DNA from: Aureococcus anophagefferens
Taxonomy: Eukaryota > Sar > Pelagophyceae > Pelagomonadales > Pelagomonadaceae
Reading direction: 5' to 3'
Assembly (NCBI RefSeq): GCF_000186865.1
Contig: NW_008705610.1
Span: 98,019 to 151,956, forward strand
Length of the DNA: 53,938 nucleotides
Shown piece by piece: positions 41,764 to 51,997 of this stretch. The notes under the pieces were generated by a model. The model saw only the letters and a list, made by a program, of their open reading frames with translations. It did no database searches and had not been told where the DNA came from. Both the position numbers and the translations under genes were made by a program. Each line of letters starts with the position of its first letter. Position 1 is the first letter of the stretch.

Positions 41764-42720
41764 TTAGGGAAATGGAGGTTCGTAAACCACGCCGTGCTTA
41801 TTTCGCGAAATCGCCAACACGGCATTCACGACCGCGTATTCCTCTCGTAGGATCGCAGACAGAGCGCGAAGTGAGGCGTCGGAGATGTTCGCATGGGGAT
41901 GCTGCTCGCCAGCCTGCCCATATGGCGATACCCACTTCACGCGACTCGGGCTCTCGCTGACGGTCGAGTTTTGGAAGTTAGCACGGAAGGCCTCGAGGTC
42001 TTTGGTGAGCGACTCCTGCTGGGCGACCCAGACGTTCTTCAGTTTATTCAATACGCCGCCCACGTGCGAGCAATAATTGTGGCGCATGTGCTCCGCGTGC
42101 CTCTCGTGGAGCACGAGCATGTCATGGACCACGGACCAGCAGAAACCGGAGGACTCGCGCTCGTGGAACTCGACGAGCACCTCGAGCGTCGGCCGCGGAA
42201 AACATGCAGTGAGATGCGCGAATAGTTCCGCCCTCGAAATCTTCCCGTCCATATCTTTATCCTCCAACGATTTGAGTCCGTAATCGAGCGCGGACGAGAG
42301 CCGCGAAATGGGATCGCGAACGGTGACCAGCGTCTGCGAGAAGCTCGGTGCAGCCGCGACCTCGGGAAGCACTGCGTTGGTGTGTACTTGGTCGTAAGGA
42401 ATTCCCGAATCTTTCAGAAACTGTTCAGTTGTGCTGCCGCCCGCCTTGCCAATGTGTATGAAGAGCACACGGCTGTCCCTAGACGGCCGTCGCCCGATAG
42501 CGCCGATTCCAGAATAACGTTCGTACACTCGTTTTTGAAAGGGACTTTTCGTTAGAAAATACGGACGGTATGATGGGTCCGCGGCGGCGATTCGCTGCTG
42601 CTCAAGTTCTTCGGCGCCACGCAGCCACTGCATGTAGCAGGTCGGACCTCGCTTTGTATTGAGACGCGCGAAGCCAACGACTGCCAACGCTCCGAGTGTC
42701 GTTAAGAAATACAATGTCAT
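41764..42720 (-). CDS. Golgi-type carbohydrate sulfotransferase with an EF-hand loop
   Basis: The frame is open to ATG at 42810, but Met31 (42720) begins a good signal anchor (MTLYFLTTLGALAVVGFARL), so that start is preferred (318 aa). Numbering from the longer form: residues 115-127 (VLFIHIGKAGGST) are the 5'-phosphosulfate-binding P-loop; LVTVRDPISRLSSA at 161-174 is the 3'-phosphate motif with R165 and S172-S173. Right after it, D184-K-D186-M-D188-G-K-I-S-R-A-E195 is a full canonical EF-hand loop in SLEDKDMDGKISRAELFAHL. Four Cys and HERxxExxRxxYC-type helices follow. The family transfers sulfate from PAPS to glycans. Ca2+ control through the EF loop is inference. Head-to-head with the sulfotransferase-esterase gene. 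Confidence 0.8.
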   Translation of the reverse strand: MTLYFLTTLGALAVVGFARLNTKRGPTCYMQWLRGAEELEQQRIAAADPSYRPYFLTKSPFQKRVYERYSGIGAIGRRPSRDSRVLFIHIGKAGGSTTEQFLKDSGIPYDQVHTNAVLPEVAAAPSFSQTLVTVRDPISRLSSALDYGLKSLEDKDMDGKISRAELFAHLTACFPRPTLEVLVEFHERESSGFCWSVVHDMLVLHERHAEHMRHNYCSHVGGVLNKLKNVWVAQQESLTKDLEAFRANFQNSTVSESPSRVKWVSPYGQAGEQHPHANISDASLRALSAILREEYAVVNAVLAISRNKHGVVYEPPFP

Positions 42721-43065
42721 GAAACGACGCGGAGGATAAGGAATGGTACGAGAGCTGCTCTGGCCACATGGAAGCAAAACTAAACTCTGGCAGTCGATGT
42801 ACACAAGCACATACTTGTACTAACCGTGCGGACTGAATTGAAGCCTTGGCTATTTTTCCTAAATTTATCTAAACTATATATAAAGTGCCTCATTATCGAT
42901 AATGGTGGGCCGCGGATTGCGGCTCGGGCCCACGCGCCCGGCGGTCGCATTGGGGAGGCCTCAATCGACGGCTGTCCCCCGGAGCACCTTGCGCACGGCT
43001 TCGTCGGCGCAGCCCGGACCCTAACGTCCGCCGCGGATCATCGCCCGCCGACGCCAATTTCAAAC
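42721..43065. promoter_or_regulatory. Shared divergent promoter region of two sulfotransferase genes
   Basis: About 345 bp separate the preferred starts. An AT-rich block (about 42845-42900, with TATATATAAAG near 42875) could hold a TATA element for the rightward gene; the rest is GC-rich. A plus frame continues upstream of 43066 but lacks signal-peptide character. Confidence 0.4.
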
Positions 43066-45743
43066 ATGAAGGCCATTCTCCGTGTGCCCCTCATCATCGT
43101 CACCTTTACCACGGCGGCAGATTCCGTCACGTCGAACGAATTCCCCGCCGAGAAGGGCGACGCGGTTTCTACGGACCTCGTGCAACCGACGGCGTGGGAA
43201 GCGAAGAGCAAGATCAGCGCGGTGCTCGAGCGCGAGGCGGCCGTTTTCGAGGATGTCGAAGGTCTCACAGACTCGGTGGTCGAAGGCCGCCAGCTCTCGG
43301 ACGTGTGCGAGGACTCGACGACGTGGTACCAAGGGAGTCGCGAGGGCCGAACTTGCGCGTGGGTCCGCCAGAATCCCGCGAAACGCTGCGAGCTCGATCG
43401 CGCGGCCAACGTCGCCTGCCCCGTGACGTGCGACACCTGCCCTCGCCTCGACGCGAGCGCTGGCGATACAGGCTCCCGGCAGCGCCGCGCTGCTTCCGCG
43501 CAACATCGCGGGGCCCGCTTTGAGTATCGCGCCTTCCCGACGTGGGACGCGTACTACGCGTGGCGCGACTCGCAGAGTGAATGGCAACCCATCCACCCCT
43601 GCGTCCCGGATCGCGAATCCTACAAATGCCTCCCGAGCCTCCTAGTCATCGGCGCGTTCAAGGGCGGGACGACGGCCCTCCGCTTCAAGCTCCTCGCGTC
43701 GAAGCAGTTCTTCGGGCCGACCGGAGAACATCACTACTTTGCCGAGGAGGAAAAGTCGGTGACCGTTCCGCGCGCGGTGGAAGCTGCGAGGTACGCGATG
43801 ACCGTGTCCAGGGCCGTATTTTTGAGGAACGAATTCGTGGTCTTCGAGGACAATCCGCGCTACGTGGACACGCTCAACACGCACGAGCTCGAGTTCATCA
43901 GGAAAGTGATCCCCGACGCGCTGATGCTCCTCCTCGCGCGACCCGGCGCCGACGTCTGGTTCTCGGCGCTCGAAATGAGCGCCGACGACTACCGAGACTG
44001 TTCTCCGCTGCTCCCCTACGGTGATCGCTACTGCGACGTCGGAGCCGTTCGCGCCGCCGCCGACGCGCGCCAGATTCTCGACGAGGGCTCTCAACGCGCG
44101 GCGGCGATGGAGCGGGACTGGGCGCGCGGGGACGTGATCAGTCTGCGCGAGCGGGCGGGCGTCTACGTCGCCAAGGGGGGCTACTTCTACGCTCTGCGCC
44201 ACCTCTGGCACACCTGGCCGCGCGAACAGACGCTCGTCCTCGAATCGGCGGCCGTGTGGGCGCGACCGCGCGAGAGCTACGACGCCCTGGCCCACGCCCT
44301 TGGGCTGAACTTCACCATCAGCCTCGTCGAGGACACGAGGACGCGCCCCGATCGCCAGGACGACCCAAAGTGCCCAAAAGCCAAAGTCCGGGCTATGAAG
44401 CGGCTCGTATCCGAGTGCGACCTGAAGATGCCGTACCGCTGCGCATGGTACTCGGCGAACGTACTTCTGGCAGAGCTCCTGAACGAGTGCTGGCCAATCG
44501 CCTGGAATGATGGTGTCAACGCGTCGACGTGCGCGCGCTTCAACTTCACGGCCGCGGACCTACGAGCCCGGTTCTCGGCGAACGCCTCGCAGGTCGCGAC
44601 GGCCGGCGCCGGTGGAGCCACGGCCTCGTCGCACGAATACCGGAGGTCCGACGTCGCCTTCGCCGTCAAAGTCCACCGGCGCACGGCGCCCGCAAAGGCC
44701 CTCGGATCGTGGTCCCGTGCCGACCCCACCCGGGATTGGCTCACAACGGGCCACACGAGCGAGCACAAGGCGTGTCTGAATCGCGAGCGCCAGGGAAACT
44801 GCTACGAGAATGGCGGGCAGGGGCGAGCGCAGGGAGACGCGAGTTCGCGGTACGCCTTCATTCATCGAGCGGGCTCGGACCTGAGGAACAGCCCGGGCGC
44901 CCTCGCCGGCCGCGTGGACTACGCGTGGCGCGTCAACACCGGATCCGCGGCGACAGAGCATCTGTATCGGGAGTGGTCCGATCCGCGCGCTGCGCTCGTG
45001 CGAGGGCTCGAGCGCGTCCTCGGCACCGATGGACGCGTCGTCGTTCTGGGCGACTCGCTCTCGCGTCAGTTTGCCAAGACCCTCGAGTGCACGCTGGAGT
45101 ACAAGCTCAACATGACGCATCGCGTCGTTCACAGGGATTGGGGTACAGGGGGGAAGATCGGCTTCCTTCCCCGACCGTCGGACGTCCTGGTGCTCAACTT
45201 CGGGCACTGGCTCGACCACGGCGAGGGGGACCCCACTCACGCTACTCAGAAGTCGCGTTGGGCACTCGCCTTCGAGGACCTCGAGGAGAAAAAGGTCGCC
45301 GTCGATCGCGTCTTTGTGCGCACCACGCAAGTCCGATTCGTGCGACGAGATAGTCCCGGCGAGTGGAACACGACGGGGGGCATGCTCTGCGGCGGGACTG
45401 CACCGAACGCGGCGGCCGGCGTCGACTTCTCTCGGTCGATCGGGCTGTTACGATTCCGCACCGCAGGCATCGGCCTCCTGGTCCACCTTCGGGGGTCAAT
45501 CACACTCCCTCCCCGAGCAGAACTTGGTCCTTCTCGAGCTCGTCGACGCGCGCCGCCGCGTCTCGGAGTCCCGATCCGCCTCGACCGTTGTTTGTGCAGG
45601 CCACACCGTACCAGCTCTTCGACGTCGCCCCGGTCGCTCTCTCGCGCGCCGACTTGACTTTCGACTGTTCCCACGACTGCCTCCCCGGGGTGCAGGACAC
45701 CTGGGCCAGTCTCCTGTTCCAGCGCATGGTCGACGAGCTATGA
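43066..45743 (+). CDS. ShK-like + sulfotransferase + PC-esterase/TBL-like fusion (frame changes near the 3' end)
   Basis: ATG at 43066 starts a signal peptide (MKAILRVPLIIVTFTTAADS). Residues 81-125 form a ShK-like Cys module (C81 to CPVTCDTC125). Residues 192-206 (LVIGAFKGGTTALRF) are a PAPS P-loop, and 296-305 (LLARPGADVW) sit where the 3'-phosphate loop is expected. Residues 656-672 (VVVLGDSLSRQFAKTLE) are the GDS motif of PC-esterase/TBL O-acetyltransferases. The first frame loses sense after about 45440. The next frames supply SHSLPEQNLVLLELV and then LTFDCSHDCLPGVQDTWASL to a stop at 45743, which is the D-x-H-x-C-L-P-G end of the TBL family. Two single-base errors near 45440-45470 and 45570-45590 best explain this. 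The role is probably making or editing sulfated/acetylated glycans in the secretory path (inference). Confidence 0.75.
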
Positions 45744-46075
45744 GTGGCCCTCCCGATTCAGAGTCGGAATCGAGGCTGATTTTACTTTCTAACCGAAAGT
45801 GAACTAACAAGGCCTAGGCGCTTATTTTTTCCCGGCCCGGCAAGGGCTAGAGATTCTTTTCGATGCGCACGTTGTACTATGATGTTGGGCTCCGGCCACG
45901 CGGAGGGACCCCCAGCAGACCTCGATTTTGATGAGATCCTTGGCCGCGTTTAAAGGACCGTCGTTCCGTCGAAACACCCCGATTCTGCGTCGATTCCGCC
46001 TCCTTGGGGGCATTTTCACTGAAACCCCGGGGAATTGTTAGCATATCCCGCCGGCGGGATATGGTAAACACCGCT
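45744..46075. other. Intergenic with a 22-bp palindrome
   Basis: A perfect palindrome CATATCCCGCC/GGCGGGATATG occupies about 46042-46063 between convergent genes. Nothing else recognisable. Confidence 0.6.
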
Positions 46076-47136
46076 TCAACTTGGGCTCGAACCGCAGCGC
46101 CCGCGCGCCTTAACCGCGGCGCCCACAGCGACGAACGCCGCCGCGCCGGCGACGGCGAGGCAGGCGCCCGGGAAGGGCCAGCCGCGCCCCGGTCGCGACA
46201 GGCCCGCGGCCGCGTCGACGAGCGCGCCCGCGCGGTCGAGGCGCGCCAGGAGCGCGTCGCGGCGGCAGCGCGGCGACTCGAGCGCGTGCCACGCGAGTAC
46301 GCCCGTGCCGAGCTCCCAGAAGCGCGCCGGCATGAGGTAGAAGGCCATCGACGCCTCTGCCGTCGCCGCGTAGGCCGCAGATGCGACGACGACAACGAGG
46401 AGCGGCCACTCCGCCCGCTCGATTTGCGGCAAGATCACGTAAAACTGCTCCTCGACGCCGAGGGACCACGTGTGCATGAAGGGGTTGCGATCGAGGCTGT
46501 GCCGGCGTGCAGTCCGCGTCGCCGTAGTCCGTGAAGTAGCCGCCGGCGTCGTCGGTGACGCCTCCCGTCGCCTCGACCTCGCGTTTCTCGTCGCGCTCCG
46601 CTACTGAGAGCCAAAAGACGCTCGCGCCTCCCACCAGGCCCAGGAGACCCGTGTTGAAATACTCGCCGAGCCGCGGCTCGCCCTTCCCAACGGCGGCGAG
46701 CGCGACCGCGCCGGCGGCCGTCGCAACAGCCAGCGCCGGCGCGAGGCGGCCCACGCGCCACGCGTAGAATTCGCCGGCTCGAACACCACGGTCCTTCCGC
46801 AGCTTCCGGTCGACGGACGCGGCCACGACGAAGCCGGAGATCACGAAGAACACGTCGACGCCCGCGAAGCCGGCCGGGTACGACGTGGAAGGCGACGACC
46901 GCCGCTACGGCCGCGGCGCGGAGGCCGTCGACATCCGCGCGGTAGCCGCCGTCGTCTCGCGGCGTGGCCGCGCCCGGCGGCGCCGCGATCTCCAGGGGCG
47001 TCCCGACGACGGCCTCGTTCGCGAGGGGCGAGAACGTGTGCGGTTCGTCGTCGGCCAGCGGCGCCACCTCCTCCGGCGATACGGCGTCGCGCGTCGCTGG
47101 CAGAGCGTCATGCATGAGGCGCACCCATCGTCTCAT
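46076..47136 (-). CDS. Acyltransferase-3 family membrane O-acyltransferase (two frame changes)
   Basis: Three frames in order give one protein. From 47136: an acidic N-terminus, then YRADVDGLRAAAVAAVVAFH (family DGLRxxAxxxVxxxH). After a shift near 46876: VFFVISGFVVAASVDRKLRK and EFYAWRVGRLAPALAVATAA (FFxISGF and FxxxRxxRLxPxL motifs). After a shift near 46485: MHTWSLGVEEQFYVILPQIE (HTWSLGVExQFY) and more helices to the stop at 46076. These are the diagnostic motifs of PF01757, multi-pass enzymes that move acetyl groups to sugars or lipids. The insert between helices (ERDEKREVEATGGVTDDAGG) is longer than usual. The breaks look like single-base errors; a pseudogene is the alternative. Confidence 0.75.
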
Positions 47137-47252
47137 TCATGTAGGCTGCCCGCATCGATGTGGACATCTTCGTGCAACTATACTTGGGTATTTAGTTTGA
47201 TTTATTTATTTGTTTACTTCCCGCGCAGGAATCCTAGATCAGTGCCTGGCCG
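47137..47252. other. Short intergenic with a dispersed AT-rich repeat
   Basis: GTATTTAGTTTGATTTATTT at about 47189 recurs with 3 changes over 33 bp at about 52529, in both places a few bases before new gene-like sequence. Confidence 0.55.
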
Positions 47253-47447
47253 CGGCATCAGCTTCGTAAGTCTTTAGGTTTCAAACGCCAGACAGCTGAT
47301 GCATGTCTCTACCAGTTCACTGAGGTGGTTAAAGGAGAGACTAAATTTGTTATGCTGACCTTGTCAGTTGATGATCTTCTCATCACTGGTGATCACACTG
47401 AAAAGACTGAATCGTTGTGCAAAGAATATAGTAGAAAGTTAGGATAG
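47253..47447 (+). pseudogene. Copia reverse transcriptase fragment
   Basis: One frame reads KSLGFKRQTADACLYQF, then KFVMLTLSVDDLLITGDHTE and SLCKEYSRKLG, stop. This is the Ty1/Copia RT core (LGFxxxxxDxCLY ... YVDDLLITG), with SVDD in place of YVDD. Only about 60 codons remain; an LTR-like sequence starts at its end. Confidence 0.85.
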
Positions 47448-47572
47448 TTTACTAGCCTCCTAACGTCGCTATGACGTCAGTCAAACTACTATCCAGCAGG
47501 TGCACTGTCCGGCGACTGTGCAACCTCGCTGAGCCTGGTGTTACCTGGCACGTCGCTGTGACGCTAACCATG
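47437..47572 (+). mobile_element. LTR-like relic, copy 3, adjoining Copia RT
   Basis: AGTAGAAAGTTAGGATAG followed by the shared core. Direct contact with Copia RT coding sequence links this repeat family to Copia. Confidence 0.65.
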
Positions 47573-48002
47573 AAACGCCTTGGTCGATTCTTTATGCGAC
47601 TAAGTGAGCACCGATCATTTACATTCAAAATGGCTTGCAGCATCTTTTCTGCAATGATTTCCTCCTTCGGACATGGTATGTCAGCGATATGTTCGACCAT
47701 GAGATCGGACAATTGTTGGGATGCTTCCATCATGCCTAGTAGTTGGAATTTGTCGCGGTACCCTGGAACACATTGGGTGGTAATCCGCCGCGCAGCCTCA
47801 GAGTAATCATTGGTGGGGCATCCTGCGCTGGTGAAGAAGGAGACGTAAGTGTCATCAGGATCTGCAAGACTTTGTCACCATCCTTGAACGTGGAGAATGA
47901 GTCTGTGACGAGTAGCTTAAGTGCTATACCGTACTCAAGCTTCATCTGGTTGTAGACCTTAACGATGGCGTTGATGAAGTGATCAGCGTTAAGTCTCTTC
48001 AT
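47573..48002 (-). pseudogene. Decayed ORF of unknown type
   Basis: Start MKRLNADHFINAIVKVYNQM at 48002, then KLLVTDSFSTFKDGDKVLQI. A frame change near 47745 continues FQLLGMMEASQQLSDLMVEH to IIAEKMLQAILNVNDRC, where the LTR relic begins. Low GC; possibly a retroelement gag or a host gene interrupted by the LTR. No family recognised. Confidence 0.45.
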
Positions 48003-48106
48003 GCCTATGTCTATTACCAGGCCGCTAGCACTCCAAGTCGTATTGGGGGCTATAGATATAGATCCGCTTCGAAGCCCTTGGAGTGGACGTGGTGAGCGGG
48101 CGCACC

Positions 48107-49090
48107 ATGGGCAAGGGCGGGCAGGTTCCGCAGCGGGCGAGCGACTTTCAGAGCGAGCTGTGCTCGCCGGGGCCCGTGGCGGCGAAGCTCGGCAGGGCTG
48201 CCCCCCCGGCCGCGCGGGACCCGCTGCTTGCGGCCGTCCCCCGGGAGGTGTACATGGACGCGGCGTCGAACGTGCCCTCAGCGAGCTACTACAAGGACCT
48301 CAACGACAAGGTCGCGGACATCCTCGAGCGGCAGCGGACGGGGGCCAAGACCGCGCCGCCGATCGAGCTTTCGCACGTCGTCGCGGCGGACGGCGCCCTG
48401 GTCTACCCGAACCGCTACCTCTGGATGGTCTGGGTCTACAGCGCCGTCGCGATCTACCTGATCTGCCAGGCGCCGAGCCCCGCGGTCGTCCTGCTCGGCG
48501 TCCCCGCCATGTACCTCTGCTACGACGTCTACTCGGGAGTCACGCACGTCAATTTGGACGACCAGCGGAACTTGGCGGGCCTCAAATCGTACATCCTGTT
48601 CCAGGGCTGCCTCGAGTTCCAGTGGCACCACGCCATCCCCGTCGACATCACGAAGAAGTCCTTCGTCGCCTGCTGCGCCGACCTGAACATCATCGTCGCC
48701 GTCTCGGTCGTGATCAACTGCGTCGCGCTCCGCTACACGACCGGCACCGCCGCCACACTCACGGGCCTCAAGCTCTTCGGCGCCTACTTTGGCCAGTACT
48801 GCCACCGCTCCGCCCACACGCCCAAGAGCAAGCGCCCCCGCGTCGCCCAGTACCTCATGGACAAGGGTTTCATGTGCCCCCAGAACAAGCATCTCGGCCA
48901 CCACAAGCCGCCGCACGACGCGAACTTTTGCCTCGTCGGCTACTGCGACGGCATCATCAACGGCATGCTCAAACACTGCGGCACCAACGACTGGGTCTGG
49001 TTCGGCTTCTGGCTCGCCTTCTCCTTCGGCGACGTCTACGTCGTGAACAAGGTCCTCACCGTCGCCGCCCCCTCCGTCTTCGCCGCGTAG
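48107..49090 (+). CDS. Lipid desaturase domain protein (PEDS1/TMEM189-FAD4-like)
   Basis: 327 aa from ATG at 48107 in a strong ACCATGG context; a GTG-led extension to 48083 is not needed. His motifs of the B-domain lipid desaturase family (PF10520): SGVTHVNLDD (H147), FQWHHAIPVDITKK (H174-H175), YCHRSAH (H233, H237) and HLGHHKPPH (H262, H265, H266, H270), which bind the di-iron centre. Hydrophobic spans at about 113-150, 190-210 and 295-315 place it in a membrane. Relatives make plasmalogen vinyl-ether bonds (PEDS1) or the plastid trans-16:1 of phosphatidylglycerol (FAD4); a pelagophyte could use either. No clear transit peptide, so localisation is open. Frame intact. Confidence 0.85.
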   Translation: MGKGGQVPQRASDFQSELCSPGPVAAKLGRAAPPAARDPLLAAVPREVYMDAASNVPSASYYKDLNDKVADILERQRTGAKTAPPIELSHVVAADGALVYPNRYLWMVWVYSAVAIYLICQAPSPAVVLLGVPAMYLCYDVYSGVTHVNLDDQRNLAGLKSYILFQGCLEFQWHHAIPVDITKKSFVACCADLNIIVAVSVVINCVALRYTTGTAATLTGLKLFGAYFGQYCHRSAHTPKSKRPRVAQYLMDKGFMCPQNKHLGHHKPPHDANFCLVGYCDGIINGMLKHCGTNDWVWFGFWLAFSFGDVYVVNKVLTVAAPSVFAA

Positions 49091-50040
49091 AGCCGGGGCC
49101 CTGCCTCGGGCCCAGCGCATATGTTGTTCGAAGAGAAACGCCGCTTGTAAGCTGTGGTGTGCCGCGTTTTTATCAAAGTGCCAGTCCCAGACTGAGCAGG
49201 GTAGGGTCGTCGCGCGATCAACGAAAATGAGAAGGGCACGAAGGCCAAGAAGCAAGCATAGGGCGCTTAAGTATCGAGGTGCGCGAGCTGCAGAGCAGCC
49301 ACGCGCGTGGCGGGTAGCGACCGGGAGCCGGAAAACCAGAACACGCCGGAACGCGCGCCGGAACACGGCCGCGGCTGGAGCACGCGAGGCTGAGCTGGAG
49401 CTCGGTCGGGCCGCCGAGGGCGCGCATGTTCAGCGCGGCGAGCATCTTCCGGATGGCGACGCCCTCGTCGTTGTAGGTGCCGTACATCTTGGAGAGCTAA
49501 CATAGCCCAGATCAGAGCCTGAGTGAGACTGCGTTACGGGTATCCTAGGAGTATCCTGGCTCCTCTGGCAGGGTTAGAGAGTTTCCTCTAGTTAGAGGAA
49601 CAAACATGAAAGTTTCCCTAGTTAGGCCCCTCCTCTCTCGCGACGTCACACTCAGCGGCTATGGAGATGACACTACACTCCCCCTTGACGTTGACCTCAG
49701 GCTCGACGGCGTTCCTTACTAGTATTACCCTAGTTTGGGGTGTATTTCTCCCTACCTAGGTAAGGGTAAACTCCCCCCGCAAGGGGGGGCTGAGCTCAAT
49801 TGAACTAAGGAACGCCGGAAGTGAAGGCCGACGGACCGCACTTGGATGGCGCAGCCACCTCAGCCACAATCTCCCACAAGGGGCAATATTTAAACCACCG
49901 TGGTCAACGCCGAAAAGTCTACTTATGGGGCGATGGTCGGCATTACCCAGCCGTATTTGGTGGTACGAACCGACTTTTCATGGAAGAAGACGGTGCCGGT
50001 AGGGCCATGTAAAACGCAGCTTTTTTGTGTGTGTGCGCCT
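49091..50040. other. Intergenic with possible exon fragment and hairpin
   Basis: On the minus strand 49500-49392 reads LSKMYGTYNDEGVAIRKMLA and NMRALGGPTE, convincingly protein-like but isolated; it may be an exon or gene fragment. On the plus strand 49870-50000 contains HKGQYLNHRGQRRKVYLWGD without a start codon. The hairpin at 49770-49803 lies between them. Confidence 0.45.
49770..49803. repeat. Hairpin plus GCTGAGCTCAATT motif, copy 2
   Basis: CTCCCCCC-GCAA-GGGGGGG followed by GCTGAGCTCAATTGAACTAAG. Same layout as 3667-3702 with a different but still paired stem. Confidence 0.5.
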
Positions 50041-51997
50041 CTAATCGTTCTTCTTCTTCGTCGCGACGTAGGTGCCGGAGGAGCCGATGGCGATGAGCAA
50101 GACGAGGGGGGCAAAGGAGCCGTAGTAGCGCAGGTTGTTGTTCGAAGGGAGGCCGTCGTTGAAGACGACGCTCGCGAGGATGCCGACCATGTCGCCGATG
50201 CCGTACTCCGTCCCCGCGTCGAAGAAGATCGAGTGCTGGTTGCAGATCACCCGAGAGAAGTAGGAGTGGAACCAGCCGTGGCGCTTGTGCCAAAAACCCC
50301 AGGTGACGTGGCCCGGGATGTGCGAGGGGATGTCCGTGGGCTTGTCGGGCTTCGGCGGCCGGTCGAGCGGCCGCGAGAAGCCCGTGACGACAAACTGCTC
50401 GCCCTTCTTAAAGACCCAGGGCCGGCTGTAGGTCTTGGGGCGCCGGTCGAAGCTGAAACTCATCTTCCCGGCGATCGTGTCGAACTCGGTCTCCTCGCCG
50501 TCGTAGACGGCCGCGGAGACCATGTAGGGGCGGCGACGGCGGCACGCGTCGATTTTCGAGTTCGGGTTGATGGTTCCGCACTTGCTGTCCCAGGTCGTCT
50601 GGGCGACCTTCATGTGGTCCTGCATGTAGGTGATCAATGCGTCGTTATCTTCGAAGCCCAGGTCATCCTTCGTGTAGTGCGTCTGCGTCGCCTTGCCGCT
50701 GGACGGGTAGAACTTCTCCTTCTCCAGCCCCAAATCGCCGGGCGTCGCCGCATAGAACTGGGACGACTCGAAGACCATGTTGTGCGCGTGGAGCTTGTTG
50801 CGGACCAATTCGCCGTCGGCCCACATGTGGCCCGTGTACCAGATGAAGGTCGGCCGGTCCGTGGGCGTCGGGAACGTGCCGACGCGCGACAGCTGGTCGC
50901 TGGGGATGGACTCGCCGGGCGCCATGATTGTGACCATGGACGTCGCGTCAACAGTTCTGTCCAGCGGCGTCCAGTGCATGGCGACCTGGTAGTACCACTC
51001 GATCTCCTCGGAGTTCGGGGGGCGGACGTCGTTCAAGTCGCCCTCGATGTCGAGCGGCTCGGAAATGCGGCGCATCGTGTTCTCGTCGCCCTGACTGAAG
51101 CAGGAGGTGCCGTCGTCCTCGGGCTCGCACTGGTAGTCGCCGTGCTGCTCGAAGAAGAGGGACGAATTATAGCAGTTCTTCTGCTTGAGCACGTTGTCGA
51201 TGTTGCTCCCAAAGTACTTGGGACCCGGGTGGCAGTACACCCGGAGCTGGTTCCGCGGCCGGATGCCGTCCTGGGCGACGAGATGGATGTGGTGGATGTG
51301 GAGCGGCGGGTGGCCGATGTGGGTCCCGTGCTTGTCCACGGGCGCCAGGATGTACTTGTTGACGTCGATGCCCTCGGGGTGCTTCGCGAGCGCCTCCGAA
51401 AAGAAGGCGACGTCCTGCCAGCCCATCTGCCACCAGTCGTAGTTGCCGTGGCTCCGGTAGGGGCCGACGCGCTGCACGTGCCACGCGCCGCCGTCCTCGG
51501 GCGTCTTGATGCGGCAGTTGCGCAGCGAGATGTGCTCGTCGCCGTAGATCTTCTGCTTCGTCTCGAAATCCATGTTCTTCGCGTGGCTCGAGCCCCGGAT
51601 GTAGCTCGCCGCGTTCTCGGGCACCATGTCGATGCCTACAGTGACGGTTTTTTGGTCGTCTTTCCGCCCCGCGTCTCTCGAAAGGACGCCGGACGGCGCC
51701 CTTGAAGTCGCGGAACCGCTGCGTGTCAGGGTACCAGTTCACGGTGCTCAAGCGTCCGTAATCCTTGAGCGGGATGTTGTCCTCGAAGTCGGCGTTCTCG
51801 CCGCAGTGCGCGTTGACGAACTCGTGGCCCTTGTGGTTCAGGGGCAGGTACTTGTCCGAGTCAACGTAGCCCCAGGTGTCCTCGAGCATGACGTCCTTCG
51901 TCAGCGGGAACGTGCCCGGTTTCCACTTGGGATCGTCGACGATGAGGGCGCCGGCGGAGCCGGCGAGCGTCAGCGCGACGGCGCGCCGTCCCACCAT
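50041..51997 (-). CDS. Secretory-pathway His-rich membrane protein, two exons (possible copper monooxygenase-like)
   Basis: Exon 1 is 51997-51688 and exon 2 is 51635-50041, giving about 634 aa. The start ATG at 51997 gives a signal peptide (MVGRRAVALTLAGSAGA). The body has two striking His clusters: H209, H212, H216, H218, H219 and H221 (GTHIGHPPLHIHHIHL), and H373, H386, H388 with M390 (YTGHMWADGE, LHAHNM). The C-terminus is one TM helix (APLVLLIAIGSSGTYVA) with a KKK tail. HH/HxH clusters plus HxHxM are reminiscent of type II copper monooxygenases (PHM/DBH fold), but overall similarity is not evident. Several N-glycosylation sequons. Without splicing the two halves are in different frames; the join restores FKGAVRRIDMVPEN. 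Family otherwise unknown. Confidence 0.7.
51636..51687 (-). other. Predicted 52-bp intron
   Basis: Donor GTCCTTTC, acceptor CACTGTAG. It contains a purine-rich middle and would otherwise be Arg-rich nonsense. Phase 1. A donor 7 bp upstream (GTCCGGCG) is in the wrong phase. Confidence 0.6.

Noticed and set aside
49900..51705. 601-aa plus-strand open frame opposite the His-rich gene
   Set aside because: Shadow of the spliced minus-strand gene: no signal or motif, Val/Arg/Asp-rich mirror composition.
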